Assembly: GCA_018398805.1 (NCBI GenBank)
Contig: JAGFBZ010002332.1
Span: forward strand, 375,001 to 439,000
Reading direction: 5' to 3'
Length of the DNA stretch: 64,000 bases
Source: Hirundichthys speculiger
Taxonomy: Eukaryota; Chordata; Actinopteri; Beloniformes; Exocoetidae
Every line of letters starts with the position of its first letter. Positions within the stretch are counted from its first letter, which is position 1. The notes below the pieces were generated by a model that was given only the letters and a program-made list of their open reading frames with translations, was not told where the DNA came from and did not search any database. A program made the translations under genes and the position numbers. Below, piece by piece: positions 32,095 to 41,675 of the stretch.

Positions 32095-32885
32095 TATGAA
32101 GCCCTGTTTGGGTCATAATTCAATGAATAAATGTTTCCCATTATTATGAAATACATGTTTATTATTATGAAATATTTCCCATTATTATGAAATATATGTG
32201 TATTATTATTAAATATTTCCCATTATTATGAAAAAATATAATTATTATGAAATATATTTCTATTATTATTTAATCTTTTTCTCTATTTCAGAATAGCTAA
32301 CCCTAAGAATGAGCTTTTACATAATAATGACATTTTGCTACTGGGTGGGACCAGTGGTTGACCTGCATGCTCATTGGCTGATCCTTCTCCATTCTACGCT
32401 CTGACATCGACTAGTTTTGGCCGTGAGGTCCCGTTAGCAGCGGGCCGTGGCGTCATCAAGGTGCGCTCCTAGTCCGATTGTAGCTATGGCAGCGTGGACT
32501 GAGCTATGGGAAACCTTGACCAGGTTAGGGTTAGGGTTAGGGTTAGGGTTAAATGATAATTTATCAGGCGATACTATTTTGACCCGATTTGATGATTCAC
32601 TGTTCTGTTGCTTATGCCTGAATGAAAGAGCAGCCAATCACATAAATGGCTCCACCCTCTCTGCTGTGATTGACACACAAATGATTCTTATGAAAAACAA
32701 AGCCATTATTATGTAAAAGCTCATTCTTTTGAAAAATGAAACCATTATCATAATAATGGGAAATATTTCATAATAATAAACATGCATTTCATAATAATGG
32801 AGAATATTTCCTAATGATAAACGCCTATATTTCATAATAATAGACTAATTTATTCATTGAATTATGACCCAAACGGGGCTCCATA
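32095..32885. mobile_element. 791-bp long-TIR element with 6-bp TSD and telomeric repeats
   Basis: Ends TATGAAGCCCTGTTTGGGTC and its inverse GACCCAAACGGGGCTCCATA extend into TIRs of roughly 190-240 bp built from tandem attattatgaaat words; the inner parts (gagcttttacataataatg) are inverted as well. The flanks are a perfect 6-bp duplication caaaac at 32089-32094 and 32886-32891. The unique middle is GC-richer and holds four TTAGGG units at 32525-32548. No transposase. A 6-bp duplication is unlike hAT (8) or Tc1 (TA); Maverick/Polinton and Dada elements make 6-7 bp ones, but the ends do not identify a class. Confidence 0.75.
32525..32548 (+). repeat. interstitial telomeric repeat (TTAGGG)4
   Basis: Four perfect TTAGGG units plus a partial TTA, inside the long-TIR element. 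Too short for a fusion scar. More likely generated within the transposon. Confidence 0.9.
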
Positions 32886-33054
32886 CAAAACGGATCTGTC
32901 AACTGCTTATGGAAAAGCACCTTATTGATGAAGAGCATTGTTAGCATAGCAGCTAAGAGAGGCCAAGTCTTTCCATAGAAAAGATGGATCTGGCTCATTT
33001 TTCTGTAGAAGACTGTGGATAAATATTTGAACAATTTAATCAATACTGAATAGT

Positions 33055-33165
33055 CATGATCTTCAGGCCGATAGGTAACACTGCATTAAAAACATTTCTG
33101 TATGTAAATCAATACTTGAGCTGAGGAACATCTCTGAAAACCCTTGTCATTGATAAACGTTCATT
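33055..33165 (+). repeat. short Tc1 family C fragment
   Basis: gatcttcaggccgataggta then cactgcattaaaaac matches 51290-51325 (gatcttcaggccctcgggcg and cactgcattaaaaac). The next words, gaggaacatctctgaaaacc, also follow this family. About 110 bp, no frame. Confidence 0.45.
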
Positions 33166-36100
33166 AAGAGATAAACTGTGTTCTCCAAACAGAGTTTCTG
33201 TGTACACAACTGGAACTACTTGCACATAAATTTAGAGGGTAATAAATAACAATAACCTGAATCCTGACTTTCAAAATCGTGTGGGGAGTTATTATTCCTG
33301 CAATATTACTGTTGTTCTGTCTTCTAATTCTGCAGTTTTCATTTTCACAGTTGTGTCATTTGCTGAGGGAAGGCGAATGACAAAATTCACGATGATGGAA
33401 CATCTTTCCAACATATAATTTCACTTGACAGTCTTTCCTCTGGCTACAGGAACTTTTAAAGCATTAGTCACGTCAGAGTCGCTGCAGAGACAGTGTGTGG
33501 GAGAGAAATAAGAGGCAAAAGAAGACAAAGATAAAAAAGAAAAAGGCAAAGATTGGCTGGGGGAGAGGTGACTGCATTGGCTCGCACTTATGTTTCGACC
33601 GCACGCACGCAAACAAACCCAAATGTACCGAGCGTTTATTAAGGCTTCCTTTATTTCGACCACCTCACTAGTCATCCAAGGTTCGCTGCAGCGTGGTGGC
33701 AAACGGAGGAGATGTTGCTCTCGCTCAGAGATGAGTATTTTTAGTCAGGCCAACAGCGTTTGCTCGAGGGATCCCAGTGTCCCGTCTGTCTCCCAGCTGC
33801 CTAGGTCTCCACTTTGATGTGGACTGAATCCTCTCAACAACTGCCATTTACTTCCACATCATCCCGGGAGGTAAAGAGAAATATGACTGCACTGTCTTTT
33901 TCAGATACTGCCATCCGTCGGTTTATATATTTAGCTTGCATTGAAATACCTTGGCAGCTGCTGAAAGGCTTGTCTCCAAAGTTTTATCGTGCAGCCTCAA
34001 GACAAACCTGGTGATTTTTCTTGACATTTCGGCGCCATTTATTGGGCTACATCGCAATTTAAGGGCCGTCATTTACGACAGTGGTAAATATTGCACCAGC
34101 TCAGCATTCGGCCTGTTAACAGTCAGGCTTTAAAGAGCCGGTGGCGTGGGAAAATGGAAGTCCTAACTCAGGGGCAGAACTGCAACACAACACCCCCCTA
34201 ATAACACATCTCATCAGGGGAATTAGCAGAATGTGCGTTGATGTCTGGTTTAGACTCTTGGGCTTTGTAATGCATAGTCCTTGAGGCATCATACCATGCA
34301 CAAAGTACACTATCAGTCCCCCCCCCCCGCCATCCAGTGGAGAGCACAGCTCAATCAACCTCCTGACAAGGCCTGCCATCTCTCATTTGGACACCCGTGT
34401 TATCCAATTGGCAGCGCTCACATTACTGGGCTCCCTCTCCCTTCCCTGGCTGCTTGATGCATACGCTGACGCTGCACAATAGCAAGTTTCTAAGGGCCGT
34501 CGAACTCGTGTGCAGCGGGATTTTTTTTTTTTTTTTTTTCTAGCCGAGGTCCCCTCTAATCTGACTAATTCTGAATCGGCCAGGACCACTCCGAAGGGTG
34601 TGTTCATTGAGCCATTTTAATCTTTGGGTGAACTGATGCTGAACTCTTTATCAGCCAAGGGGGTGGGCGTATAATTGCTTGCCAGAGAGGCCGGGGAGAG
34701 AAGAGGAGGCGAGGCGATCCCACCTCCCCTCGTTCAATATCTCACTCGTGCTCAACAGATTTCCTGTTGCTAAGTTGCGAAAAAGCCAGGAGCAGACGTC
34801 AAACCTGCATTGCCATTTAAGTGGCTCTGAGAGTTATGTGAGCTTTTTATGAAAGCCTCAGATGGTAAGTTGTAAAGTTTCTATAGAACCGAGGAAAAAG
34901 CCAGTGAACTCCTAAAGAACAAGAGTGCACACAAATCACATTTTTAATAGAAAGGGAAAGAGAAAAATGACATTCTTTCGATGCCCATATATATATATAT
35001 ATAATATATATAGACATTTTGGTCCTTCAAGGAAAAATCAGCAGAGTGCTTTTTGTTGATAGCTTCCATGTTCGGCGTGTCCTCAAAGCCTCGCTTCCAT
35101 GTGGAGTGAAGAGGGTTTGAGGTGGAGGAGGTTCGTAGAGTTCTGCGGTAACCTAAATAATTACACGCCCTGCTCTCCCAGAGTGATTAATTATATCTGC
35201 GGAGAGGGATTTCTTATTTTAGAGCCCTCCTCAGACAAGTGCTGGTGGGGAGAAAGACAAGAAGAGGGAAATGGAAAAAGACAAAACGCGAGGAGGTCCT
35301 TATCGAGCCCTTCTCGACGTATTTAGGCTGAATGCAAAATTTGCAAAGTAATTTTTATTTTTTTCTTCTTTTCCCTTTCTCCGGGCAGCTTGCAAGAGAT
35401 GCATTGAGAACGTGGAGGATTTAAAGTGAATCAGTGTTTTTACAGTGGGCATAATTAACTGCTTTTGAGGATCTTGACAGGATATTGGAAGAAAAATAAA
35501 TAAATATATATAGGGAGCGTTGGACTGTGTTTGAGAAGGATTAGCACTTCTCATGCGCATTACTTCACAAAATTTCTTCATTTTCCTTATCTGAATGTGC
35601 CAGAGTGGCCTTTCTTGAAGGTTGGTGGACATACATGGCCTGTTTGGCTCGGAGGGTATTCCCCTCTGGCCGACCGCTTCCAGTCTGATTGGCCGCATTG
35701 GGGAGCTGCATTTAAATTTGTTATGATGCAGATTAACACCGAGCCGGGATGGTGGGGGGGTGAGGGAGGAGGTCATGGCTAGATGAGAAGCCTGCTGAAA
35801 ATCTTATCAGAGAGAATCCTCATTGGCTTCATATCCCCCCCATATGGGAGGGTCAGATTTGGATGCAGGCACTATAAATAGTCAAATTTTGCATCCAAAT
35901 ACAGGGATAATGATGGAAGTGAATGCCAACAATTGGAACCAAAATTGAAACTGAAAGATTTACTAGCAGAGAGAGAAAACACCCACTAAGCAGGGCCAGT
36001 TGGGACAGTATTAACCTTTCTATTTTAATATTTTACCCCAACCCCATAATACCCATAAAAATTAGTGCATTGGTGCGTGGTACACTGCAAGTACCTGGAT

Positions 36101-36440
36101 TGTGGACTCATAACAATCAGAAAAGTGAGTGTGGAAAACCTCACACCCTCAACGGTCACCATCGCGTTGACGCAACAAAAGTTATTGGATGTTGGTTTTG
36201 TCACCGTGCAGCTTTAAACTCCCGAAATGGGAGACATTAGGCACACGGGAAGGGAATTATGGCTAGTTTTCTTTGGGCTTAACAGTCGACAAAAAAAAGT
36301 CACATTTTGGCAATAATTCAATGGTAACTTGGGCGAAGCAGCCAAAGAAGAAAGTCTGCTATTATCAACTCCAGCAAGGGTGCAACAACAGTTTTATATT
36401 TAGATAGCGTGCGTTTACACGTTTTTTTTCCTTCATCTCA
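33166..36440. other. long repeat-poor non-coding stretch; candidate conserved elements
   Basis: No transposon, RNA gene or supported frame. GC-richer islands occur at 33440-33800, 34380-34790 and 35060-35880. 35150-35210 has two TAATTA-type words (ataattacacg, gattaattatatc). 35650-35890 carries the MEF2-type site and gcatccaaat words. A TA microsatellite is at 34987-35012 and a T-run at 34520-34540. The impression is of enhancer-type sequence. Inference only. Confidence 0.3.
35872..35881. promoter_or_regulatory. MEF2-type palindrome
   Basis: ctataaatag is a perfect CTAWWWWTAG MEF2 site. It could equally act as a TATA-like element. It sits between ggatgcagg and gcatccaaat words in a repeat-poor block. 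Motif only. Confidence 0.3.
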
Positions 36441-36579
36441 CGACTTTATGGTTGTCATGGTTTTGCTTAGTTCTTGATTGCACATGCTTTGCTTTTTTAC
36501 TTTATTATTTTTTTAATTTGCACTTGATCTGGCTATCCTTTCCTGCCTGTGACTCTCTTGTCTTGATTGCTGACACCTG

Positions 36580-36840
36580 TATCTCATCAGGCCATTTGTG
36601 GACATGTCCTGCCATCTCGCCTGTCTCCCCAGCTCGGCTTTGTACCGCGCTGCCTTGTGCTGCTCACTTGACGGTCGGTCTCTGTTCTCCTTGCTCGTCT
36701 TTCCTGGGTTCTTGGTTCGGCTGCCGAATCATCCTGCTGCTGCAGCACTTTTTAAATAAAGTAACCGTCTGCTTCTGCTGCCACCCCGTCTTCTACATTT
36801 GCGTCCTCCAAGGTACCGCTGCCTGACAGTGCTTCGTTCA
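36580..36840 (+). repeat. retroelement 3' end-like fish repeat
   Basis: Word order cctgccatctcgcctgtctc, cccagctcggctttg, tttaaataaagtaaccgtct, ttctacatttgcgtcctcca and tgcctgacagtgcttcg is that of a widespread fish repeat 3' end (cctgtctccccagctc ... aataaa ... catttgcgtcctcc ... ctgacag). The aataaa word supports a polyadenylated retroelement. No frame. Confidence 0.4.
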
Positions 36841-36999
36841 TATCCACCCGGTTAGCTAAACATGCATCAGCTTTCTGCCGTCCACGGTGTCACAGTCTAA
36901 TCATCATATCAACCCACATTCCTCAGTTTGTTGTTACAACACCGTTGATCAGTATGTTGGATTAAAGGGGATATATTATGATTGTGCGCTATAGTATTT

Positions 37000-37155
37000 C
37001 CTTGAAATTATTTGGTTGGCCTGCATAGAACTGGCAACCTGTCCAAGGTGTACCCCTGCCTTTAGCCTGAAGAGAGCTGGGATAGACTCCCGAAGATCCC
37101 CGTAACCCTGCATAGGATTATATGGGCATAGATGATGGATGGATGGATGGATATT
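37000..37155 (+). repeat. LINE/SINE 3' tail with (GGAT)n
   Basis: ggcctgcatagaactggcaa, cctgtccaaggtgtacccct, gccttta, gagctgggatagactcccga, then ccctgcataggattatatgg and (ggat)n at 37135-37151. This is the standard 3' tail of a very common fish non-LTR retroelement ending in GGAT repeats. It appears to have been inserted into another sequence, since the flanks do not continue it. Non-coding. Confidence 0.65.
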
Positions 37156-37892
37156 TGGTTGACTATCAAACAAAAAGTTCACACATAGCTCTGCCATTGG
37201 TATTGGGAAGCCTAAGTTGCAGGATACTGTGACATCACAGACCCAAATTAGAGTAGAATTATTTGGCCTCCTGATTTTATCTCCTCCCGGCTTCACGACA
37301 TTCTGCATTCACAGTTCCTCTAAGGTAGACAGCAGAAAGATGTGAAGCCGATTCCAAGAAAATGCACATCATGCACAGGACATGGGTGGAGTCAAGGTTT
37401 TTGTTTTTTTTTTTGTCTGACTCCGCCCCGTAAAACTGACTGCTGCGAACACAGTTGTAACAACGTAAGTGAGCTTTAGTACAATCTCTCTGGTATTTTG
37501 ACCAAAAACACATCAAAAGTTGATACAATTTTCTGAGGTCTTAATGAAAAATCTGTGAACATGGAGAGAATATAGGTTCTTGATGTAAAACTATTAGACA
37601 TAAAAGCTTCTATTATCATTTGAGGGGCTTCTGCATGAAACCAATGAGCAGCTCAACAGGGTCATTTTACTTTAGCAATTGTAATCACCACTAAAAACAT
37701 ACATTATTTTTTATATGTGCATGAAAAGCAAACCCTTTTATCACCTTGAAAACATAACCATTTCAATGGAACCATTTCAATAGTACTCATGTAAGAACTC
37801 GAGATAAGAGATGCATTTCTTCTGTTACAAAAACACAAAGTTCCATTTAAAAGTAACACTTTCAAGTTGGAAATGTATTCATGTGTGTTTAT
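37156..37892. other. unclassified non-coding stretch
   Basis: Nothing recognised; a T-run is at 37406-37414. Confidence 0.35.
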
Positions 37893-38122
37893 CAGGGGTG
37901 TCAGACTCATTTTCACTGAGGGCCACATCAGCATCGTGGTTGCCGTCGAAGGGCCAGATTGACAGCATGAATGAAACAAAATGCAATGTAAATCAAAATA
38001 AATTAAACTGCATCTTATTTTATTGTTAATAACTGTTTCTGTATTTATTATGTATTAAAGTTTCAAATATTTAACTAATTAATTATATTAATGTTTGTGG
38101 TTGTAAACCTACTCTCACAAAG

Positions 38123-38172
38123 GTGATGTTTACAGAGTCTGTTGCCATGGTAACGGACTCTGTAAACATCAC
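38123..38172. repeat. perfect 17-bp inverted repeat around an X-box
   Basis: gtgatgtttacagagtc at 38123-38139 and gactctgtaaacatcac at 38156-38172 are exact reverse complements, separated by 16 bp. The loop is itself a palindromic RFX site. The block lies inside the hAT copy and is absent from the copy at 27149-27747. Confidence 0.9.
38141..38154. promoter_or_regulatory. perfect RFX X-box palindrome
   Basis: gttgccatggtaac fits GTTRCCATGGYAAC at every position, the high-affinity site of RFX transcription factors. It sits in the loop of a 17-bp perfect inverted repeat within a hAT remnant. No gene start is near, so a function is unproven. Confidence 0.5.
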
Positions 38173-38670
38173 TCAGAGTATCCATTACCTTGGTTTCAGA
38201 AGCAGAAGCGATTCTTTGTTTTTCTTGTAGGTTAAATTTAGCATACTTAGCTCCGTGTTTGTTGTCATAATGCCGACGTAGATCATACTCTTTCATGACT
38301 GACAATGCCTCATAACACAAAAGACATACTGTTTTTTCACCTTGAGGTTACAAACTTGTATTCGTTTTCCCGTCGTTTATGAAACTGCCTTCCTTGTGCA
38401 TCAATTTTTCCTTTCTTGGACATGTTAGGGTTAGTTTGTAGAGGTTTTTCTTAAGTCCATCAGTTCTGAAAATTGTCTTAATATCTTGCTCATGGTGAGA
38501 TACTGTTATCGTTGTAGGCGACAACGAAATGCTTTTTGGGAGATGTAGTTTATTGTCAATATGCGCTTTAAAGCGTGTAAGCTTATTTTAAGTCTTAAAG
38601 GTCTTGAGGGCTACATAAAACGATGTAACGGGCCACATTTGGCCCACGGGCCTTATGTTTGACACATGTG

Positions 38671-39434
38671 TTTTATATAAATTATGCATTTACTGTATGG
38701 TTTCTTTCAGTGCTATTTCTGCAGGCTTGTGGCATGGGTTTTCTCAGCAGCGCCCTCTCTGTCTGGGAGGAACCCTGCAGCAAGTCCAACCCTCCTAAAG
38801 CTGCTGGTACAAGCAGTTATTGCCCTCTGCTAATGTCACAGCTCCCTTTTAGATGCGACCAATGTAATGAACCCTTAATGTTCGGCCAATGAATGTAGAT
38901 CACTGTTCACTCCATCCACCCGCTCTACACTGTTCTACCTATCAAGGGGAAATTTAGCACCATCCCTTCTCGGCTATCCTAAATAGCACATAATCTCTGA
39001 AATGCTCTTAACCTTTTCATGGCTGCAGGAGCACTGATGAAACAGTCAACCTGCCAACATTATGTTGTGAATCTGTCATTGGTTCTATTATTCTTTCACT
39101 CCCACTAAAGTCTTATCCAGCACTGCTGCTTCTCTCCTGTATGCTAGACTGCTTTATAATACAGAAACAATAGAAAGCTTTCCTTTCTGCCCAACAGGCC
39201 ATTCTGGCTCAAAGAAGGCTTACTTGACTCTTTTCCTATACATTTGAGCTGAGGGGGTGAAGGGGCTGCTAATGCTGAGTATGCAGAAAAACGGCCAATT
39301 TCCACCTTATGGAATGAGAACAATTGAAAGTGTTAAGTTTGTTGTTTTTTTGTTTGTTGTTTTCTGATTGGAGCTGCTTCAATTTATTTCCTCTGCACAG
39401 AAATATGGTCATTTCTTGGGACTGGGACAAAGAG
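38671..39434. other. unclassified non-coding stretch
   Basis: Nothing recognised beyond short frames. Confidence 0.35.
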
Positions 39435-39720
39435 CTACGCTCCATCACATTGAGAGGAGGCAATTGGGGTAGCTGGTTTGGATGGATCCATGACACTTAT
39501 CTTGAGAGGTGTTTTGGGCATTTCCAACCAGGCAGAGGGCCCAGAACAGAACCAGGACTTACTGGAGAGATTACATCTCTCAGCTGGCTCGGGGATGCCT
39601 CATCATTCACCTGCAAGAGCTAGAGGAGGCGGCTGGGGACAGGAAAATGTAGGCGTCTTTGCAAAGGCAATCCATCCCTTAACTTGGATGGACCGATATG
39701 TCTTTGACATGGAACCACTT
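39435..39720 (+). pseudogene. non-LTR retrotransposon (LINE) ORF2 C-terminal remnant
   Basis: The plus strand reads ctccatcacattgagaggag, gggtagctggtttggatgga, gaggtgttttgggcatttcc, then tactggagagattacatctc, tcagctggctcgggg and gagctagaggaggcggctgg. This is the conserved C-terminal end of a fish LINE ORF2: HIERR...LRWLGH, then EVFRA, PRTRWRDYISRLAWE and EELEEVAG in translation. Stops and frameshifts interrupt it (for example YWRDYISQLARGCL in one frame). Probably a Rex/CR1-type LINE; the family name is from memory. 5' truncated, as usual for LINEs. Confidence 0.6.
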
Positions 39721-40045
39721 CATTATTATCTTCCTTTAAAGCAAACTCATCATTGCTGCAGTTTGCCTGTTTTTTTTTTCCATACACTATAAACCTGAGA
39801 AAATGACAAGTCTTGATAAAAATATCAATCACACCTCTGTGGTGTCGTGTTTGTCTTCATTAGCAAAATTAAAACACCTCCAAGCAGTTGCTCATTTGTG
39901 CAATATTTGAGAACCTAAATTTATCTTGAATTTGAAATGTGTACTGTTTTTTTCAATCAAATCTTACATTATTATCAATCAAATGATATCTATTCAATTA
40001 ATAAAAATGGACTAAATAAAGCATTCAAAGGTTTTTGAGACTGCG
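39721..40045. other. unclassified non-coding stretch
   Basis: Nothing recognised. Confidence 0.35.
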
Positions 40046-40079
40046 ATGTCCAATCCTGGTCTGCTTTCCTGCGCTAGAC

Positions 40080-40480
40080 CAGGGTTCTTCAGGTTCATCC
40101 CTCGAGGGCCACTGTCCTCTATGTCTAAAATGTTTTCCTGCTTAAGCAAATCTGAGTCAAATGAATTGCTGCTTAGCAGACTTGAACAGGCCACGATGGC
40201 CAGCTGGTGGTGATCCATTTAGTTGAATCGAGTGTGTTGAGACAGAGAAACATCAAAAGCCCCGTTTGTACTCCAATTTCATACGTTCATACATCTCTCC
40301 ATTCCAAACGTCATTTCCCTTAATACTCTTTGTACCTCTGTGTGTTATTTGTGTTTGTATGGTTGTTTAGCACCACACCAGAAGGCTCTGTCCGTCTCTG
40401 TTTCCATTTCAGACGTAGAGCATAAATGGGCCTCAAGACATGCCTGGCAGCGGCCCTCGAGCGCTGAAGTTAAAGGTACC
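40080..40480. mobile_element. possible hAT MITE interrupted by an insertion
   Basis: 40080-40260 has cagggttcttcaggttcatc, cctcgagggccactgtcctc, then gtctaaaatgttttcctg and near its other side gtgtgttgagacagagaaac, the internal inverted layout of a common fish hAT MITE (accagggttc...gagggcca). The expected right end, gcagcggccctcgagcgctg then aag, appears only at 40448-40470, about 175 bp further right. An unknown insertion at about 40262-40434 would explain this. No target duplication verified. Confidence 0.4.
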
Positions 40481-40699
40481 CCCTCAAGACATTTGTTTTC
40501 TCCACAACCCATGTAAAAAAGATTATTAAAATTACCACCTGGATACCTGATCCTGTCCTTGGCTCTTCTAGCCCTGAGGAAGATTATATAAAAGTCTGGG
40601 AAGGGGAACAAAGTTCTCTCAAACCATTTTACTGTCTGGAAAAAAATAACAGCCATAACTGTCATCTTGGACATGCCAAGAGGTCATAGGAAGTGGAGA

Positions 40700-41269
40700 T
40701 TACTCTAACAATCCATGAATTTCATCTTAGGACTTACAGGATGTTCTTGCTATGGCTCATATCCATGAGCATGCATCTGGCATCGGAAAAAGGCTGCGAA
40801 ACCTAAATCTTAACAAGAGGCGTACAAGATGGAAGCGCTTTGCTGTCGAAAGAGAACGTCAGTATCCGGCTAAAGTATCCGAATTGAACTGTTGAATCTA
40901 AAATTGAGGGGAGCATGTTTGGAGAGCAATAAAAACCTCAAACCAGGTGTAAAGCACCACAGTGTAGATGTCATTGTCTAAGACTGCTTTGTTGCAGCAG
41001 GGCCTATTTCTATTCACCATCACAGAATGCACTTAACAGTGATTCAAAAGCTTTGAGTAAATCCAGCAACTACAGTAGTGCCTCAAAACAAAGAATTGGA
41101 GAGTCTGGGAAAGCCCAGTCAAAAGCTGGATCAGATTTCTATTCAGATTCTGTGGGGTGATTTAAAACAGGCTCTAACAACTGGAAATAAAAAGTAAGCT
41201 GAGAAGCTGGAAGACTTCCTGCCAGTCGATGCCGGAGACTGGTACCCAGTCACTGGAAATTCAAGTTAT
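40700..41269 (+). pseudogene. Tc1-like transposase remnant (another family), interrupted
   Basis: Word order: catgagcatgcatctggcat, cggaaaaaggctgcgaaacc, taaatcttaacaagaggcg, ataaaaacctcaaaccaggt, gtaaagcaccacagtgtaga, ccatcacagaatgcacttaa, ttctgtggggtgatttaaaa, cctgccagtcgatgccggag. It follows the gene of a fish Tc1 family from the end of the HTH, through the middle, to the EMLWGDLKR and CSRCQRL segments near the C-terminus, with large deletions and many stops. It stops at ttcaagttatt where a Helentron-like repeat is inserted; the Tc1 3' non-coding end may resume after 41676. Confidence 0.6.
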
Positions 41270-41675
41270 TACCTCCGCCAAGGAGGTAATAATCTGTTAA
41301 TCTGTCTGTCTGTGTACACAGACAGACAGATGAAAATTTCAGATGAAATTTTCAGGAGTTGTCAGAAATGTGAAAAGGAAGAACGGATTTTCATTTTGGG
41401 TGTGATCTGGAAGAAATCCTGGATTCTGGATCATCTCAAATTTTCGATAACTTTGCGGTCAATGGGGCCAAAAATTTTGTTTCTCAATATCTCCGTTAAT
41501 TATTGCCCAAAGCTTATGAAATTCGACTCAGGGATTGACAATGGGAACCTCTATCAAATTTCAAAGGCTGATCCAGATCTGATCCAGAACGCAGATTTTA
41601 TCACAATCTGTAAATTGTTATATGGGAGAACTGTTGTGCTTGGCAGAGGTCTGCGTTCTCCGAGTGCTTTTCTAG
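41270..41675 (+). mobile_element. Helentron/HINE-like repeat, copy b (inserted in a Tc1 remnant)
   Basis: Starts tacctccgccaaggaggtaa and ends with CTAG before T, like copy a, with the same interior: ttttcaggagttgtcagaaa, tgtgatctggaagaaatcct, ctcagggattgacaatggga, ttatatgggagaactgttg. Frames inside it (41312-41704 plus, 41766-41554 minus) are shared between copies only because the repeat is conserved. It interrupts the Tc1 remnant between two T residues. Confidence 0.6.

Larger units (their letters stand above)
37893..38670 (-). mobile_element. hAT-type element keeping only a BED-finger exon, copy 2
   Basis: Left end CAGGGGTGTCAGACTCA, right end (inverted) CACATGTGTCAAACATAA, degenerate TIRs of a fish hAT family, with no clean 8-bp duplication. 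On the minus strand 38430-38341 reads MSKKGKIDAQGRQFH and, after a one-base insertion near 38343-38350, 38320-38230 continues MCYEALSVMKEYDLRRHYDN. After the finger come SASETK and an AAG-gtaatg donor-like site at about 38190. It is about 170 bp longer than copy 1 because it keeps a block with a 17-bp hairpin. Confidence 0.8.

Noticed and set aside
37135..37151. Independent (GGAT)n microsatellite
   Set aside because: It is the terminal repeat of the retroelement 3' tail at 37000-37155.
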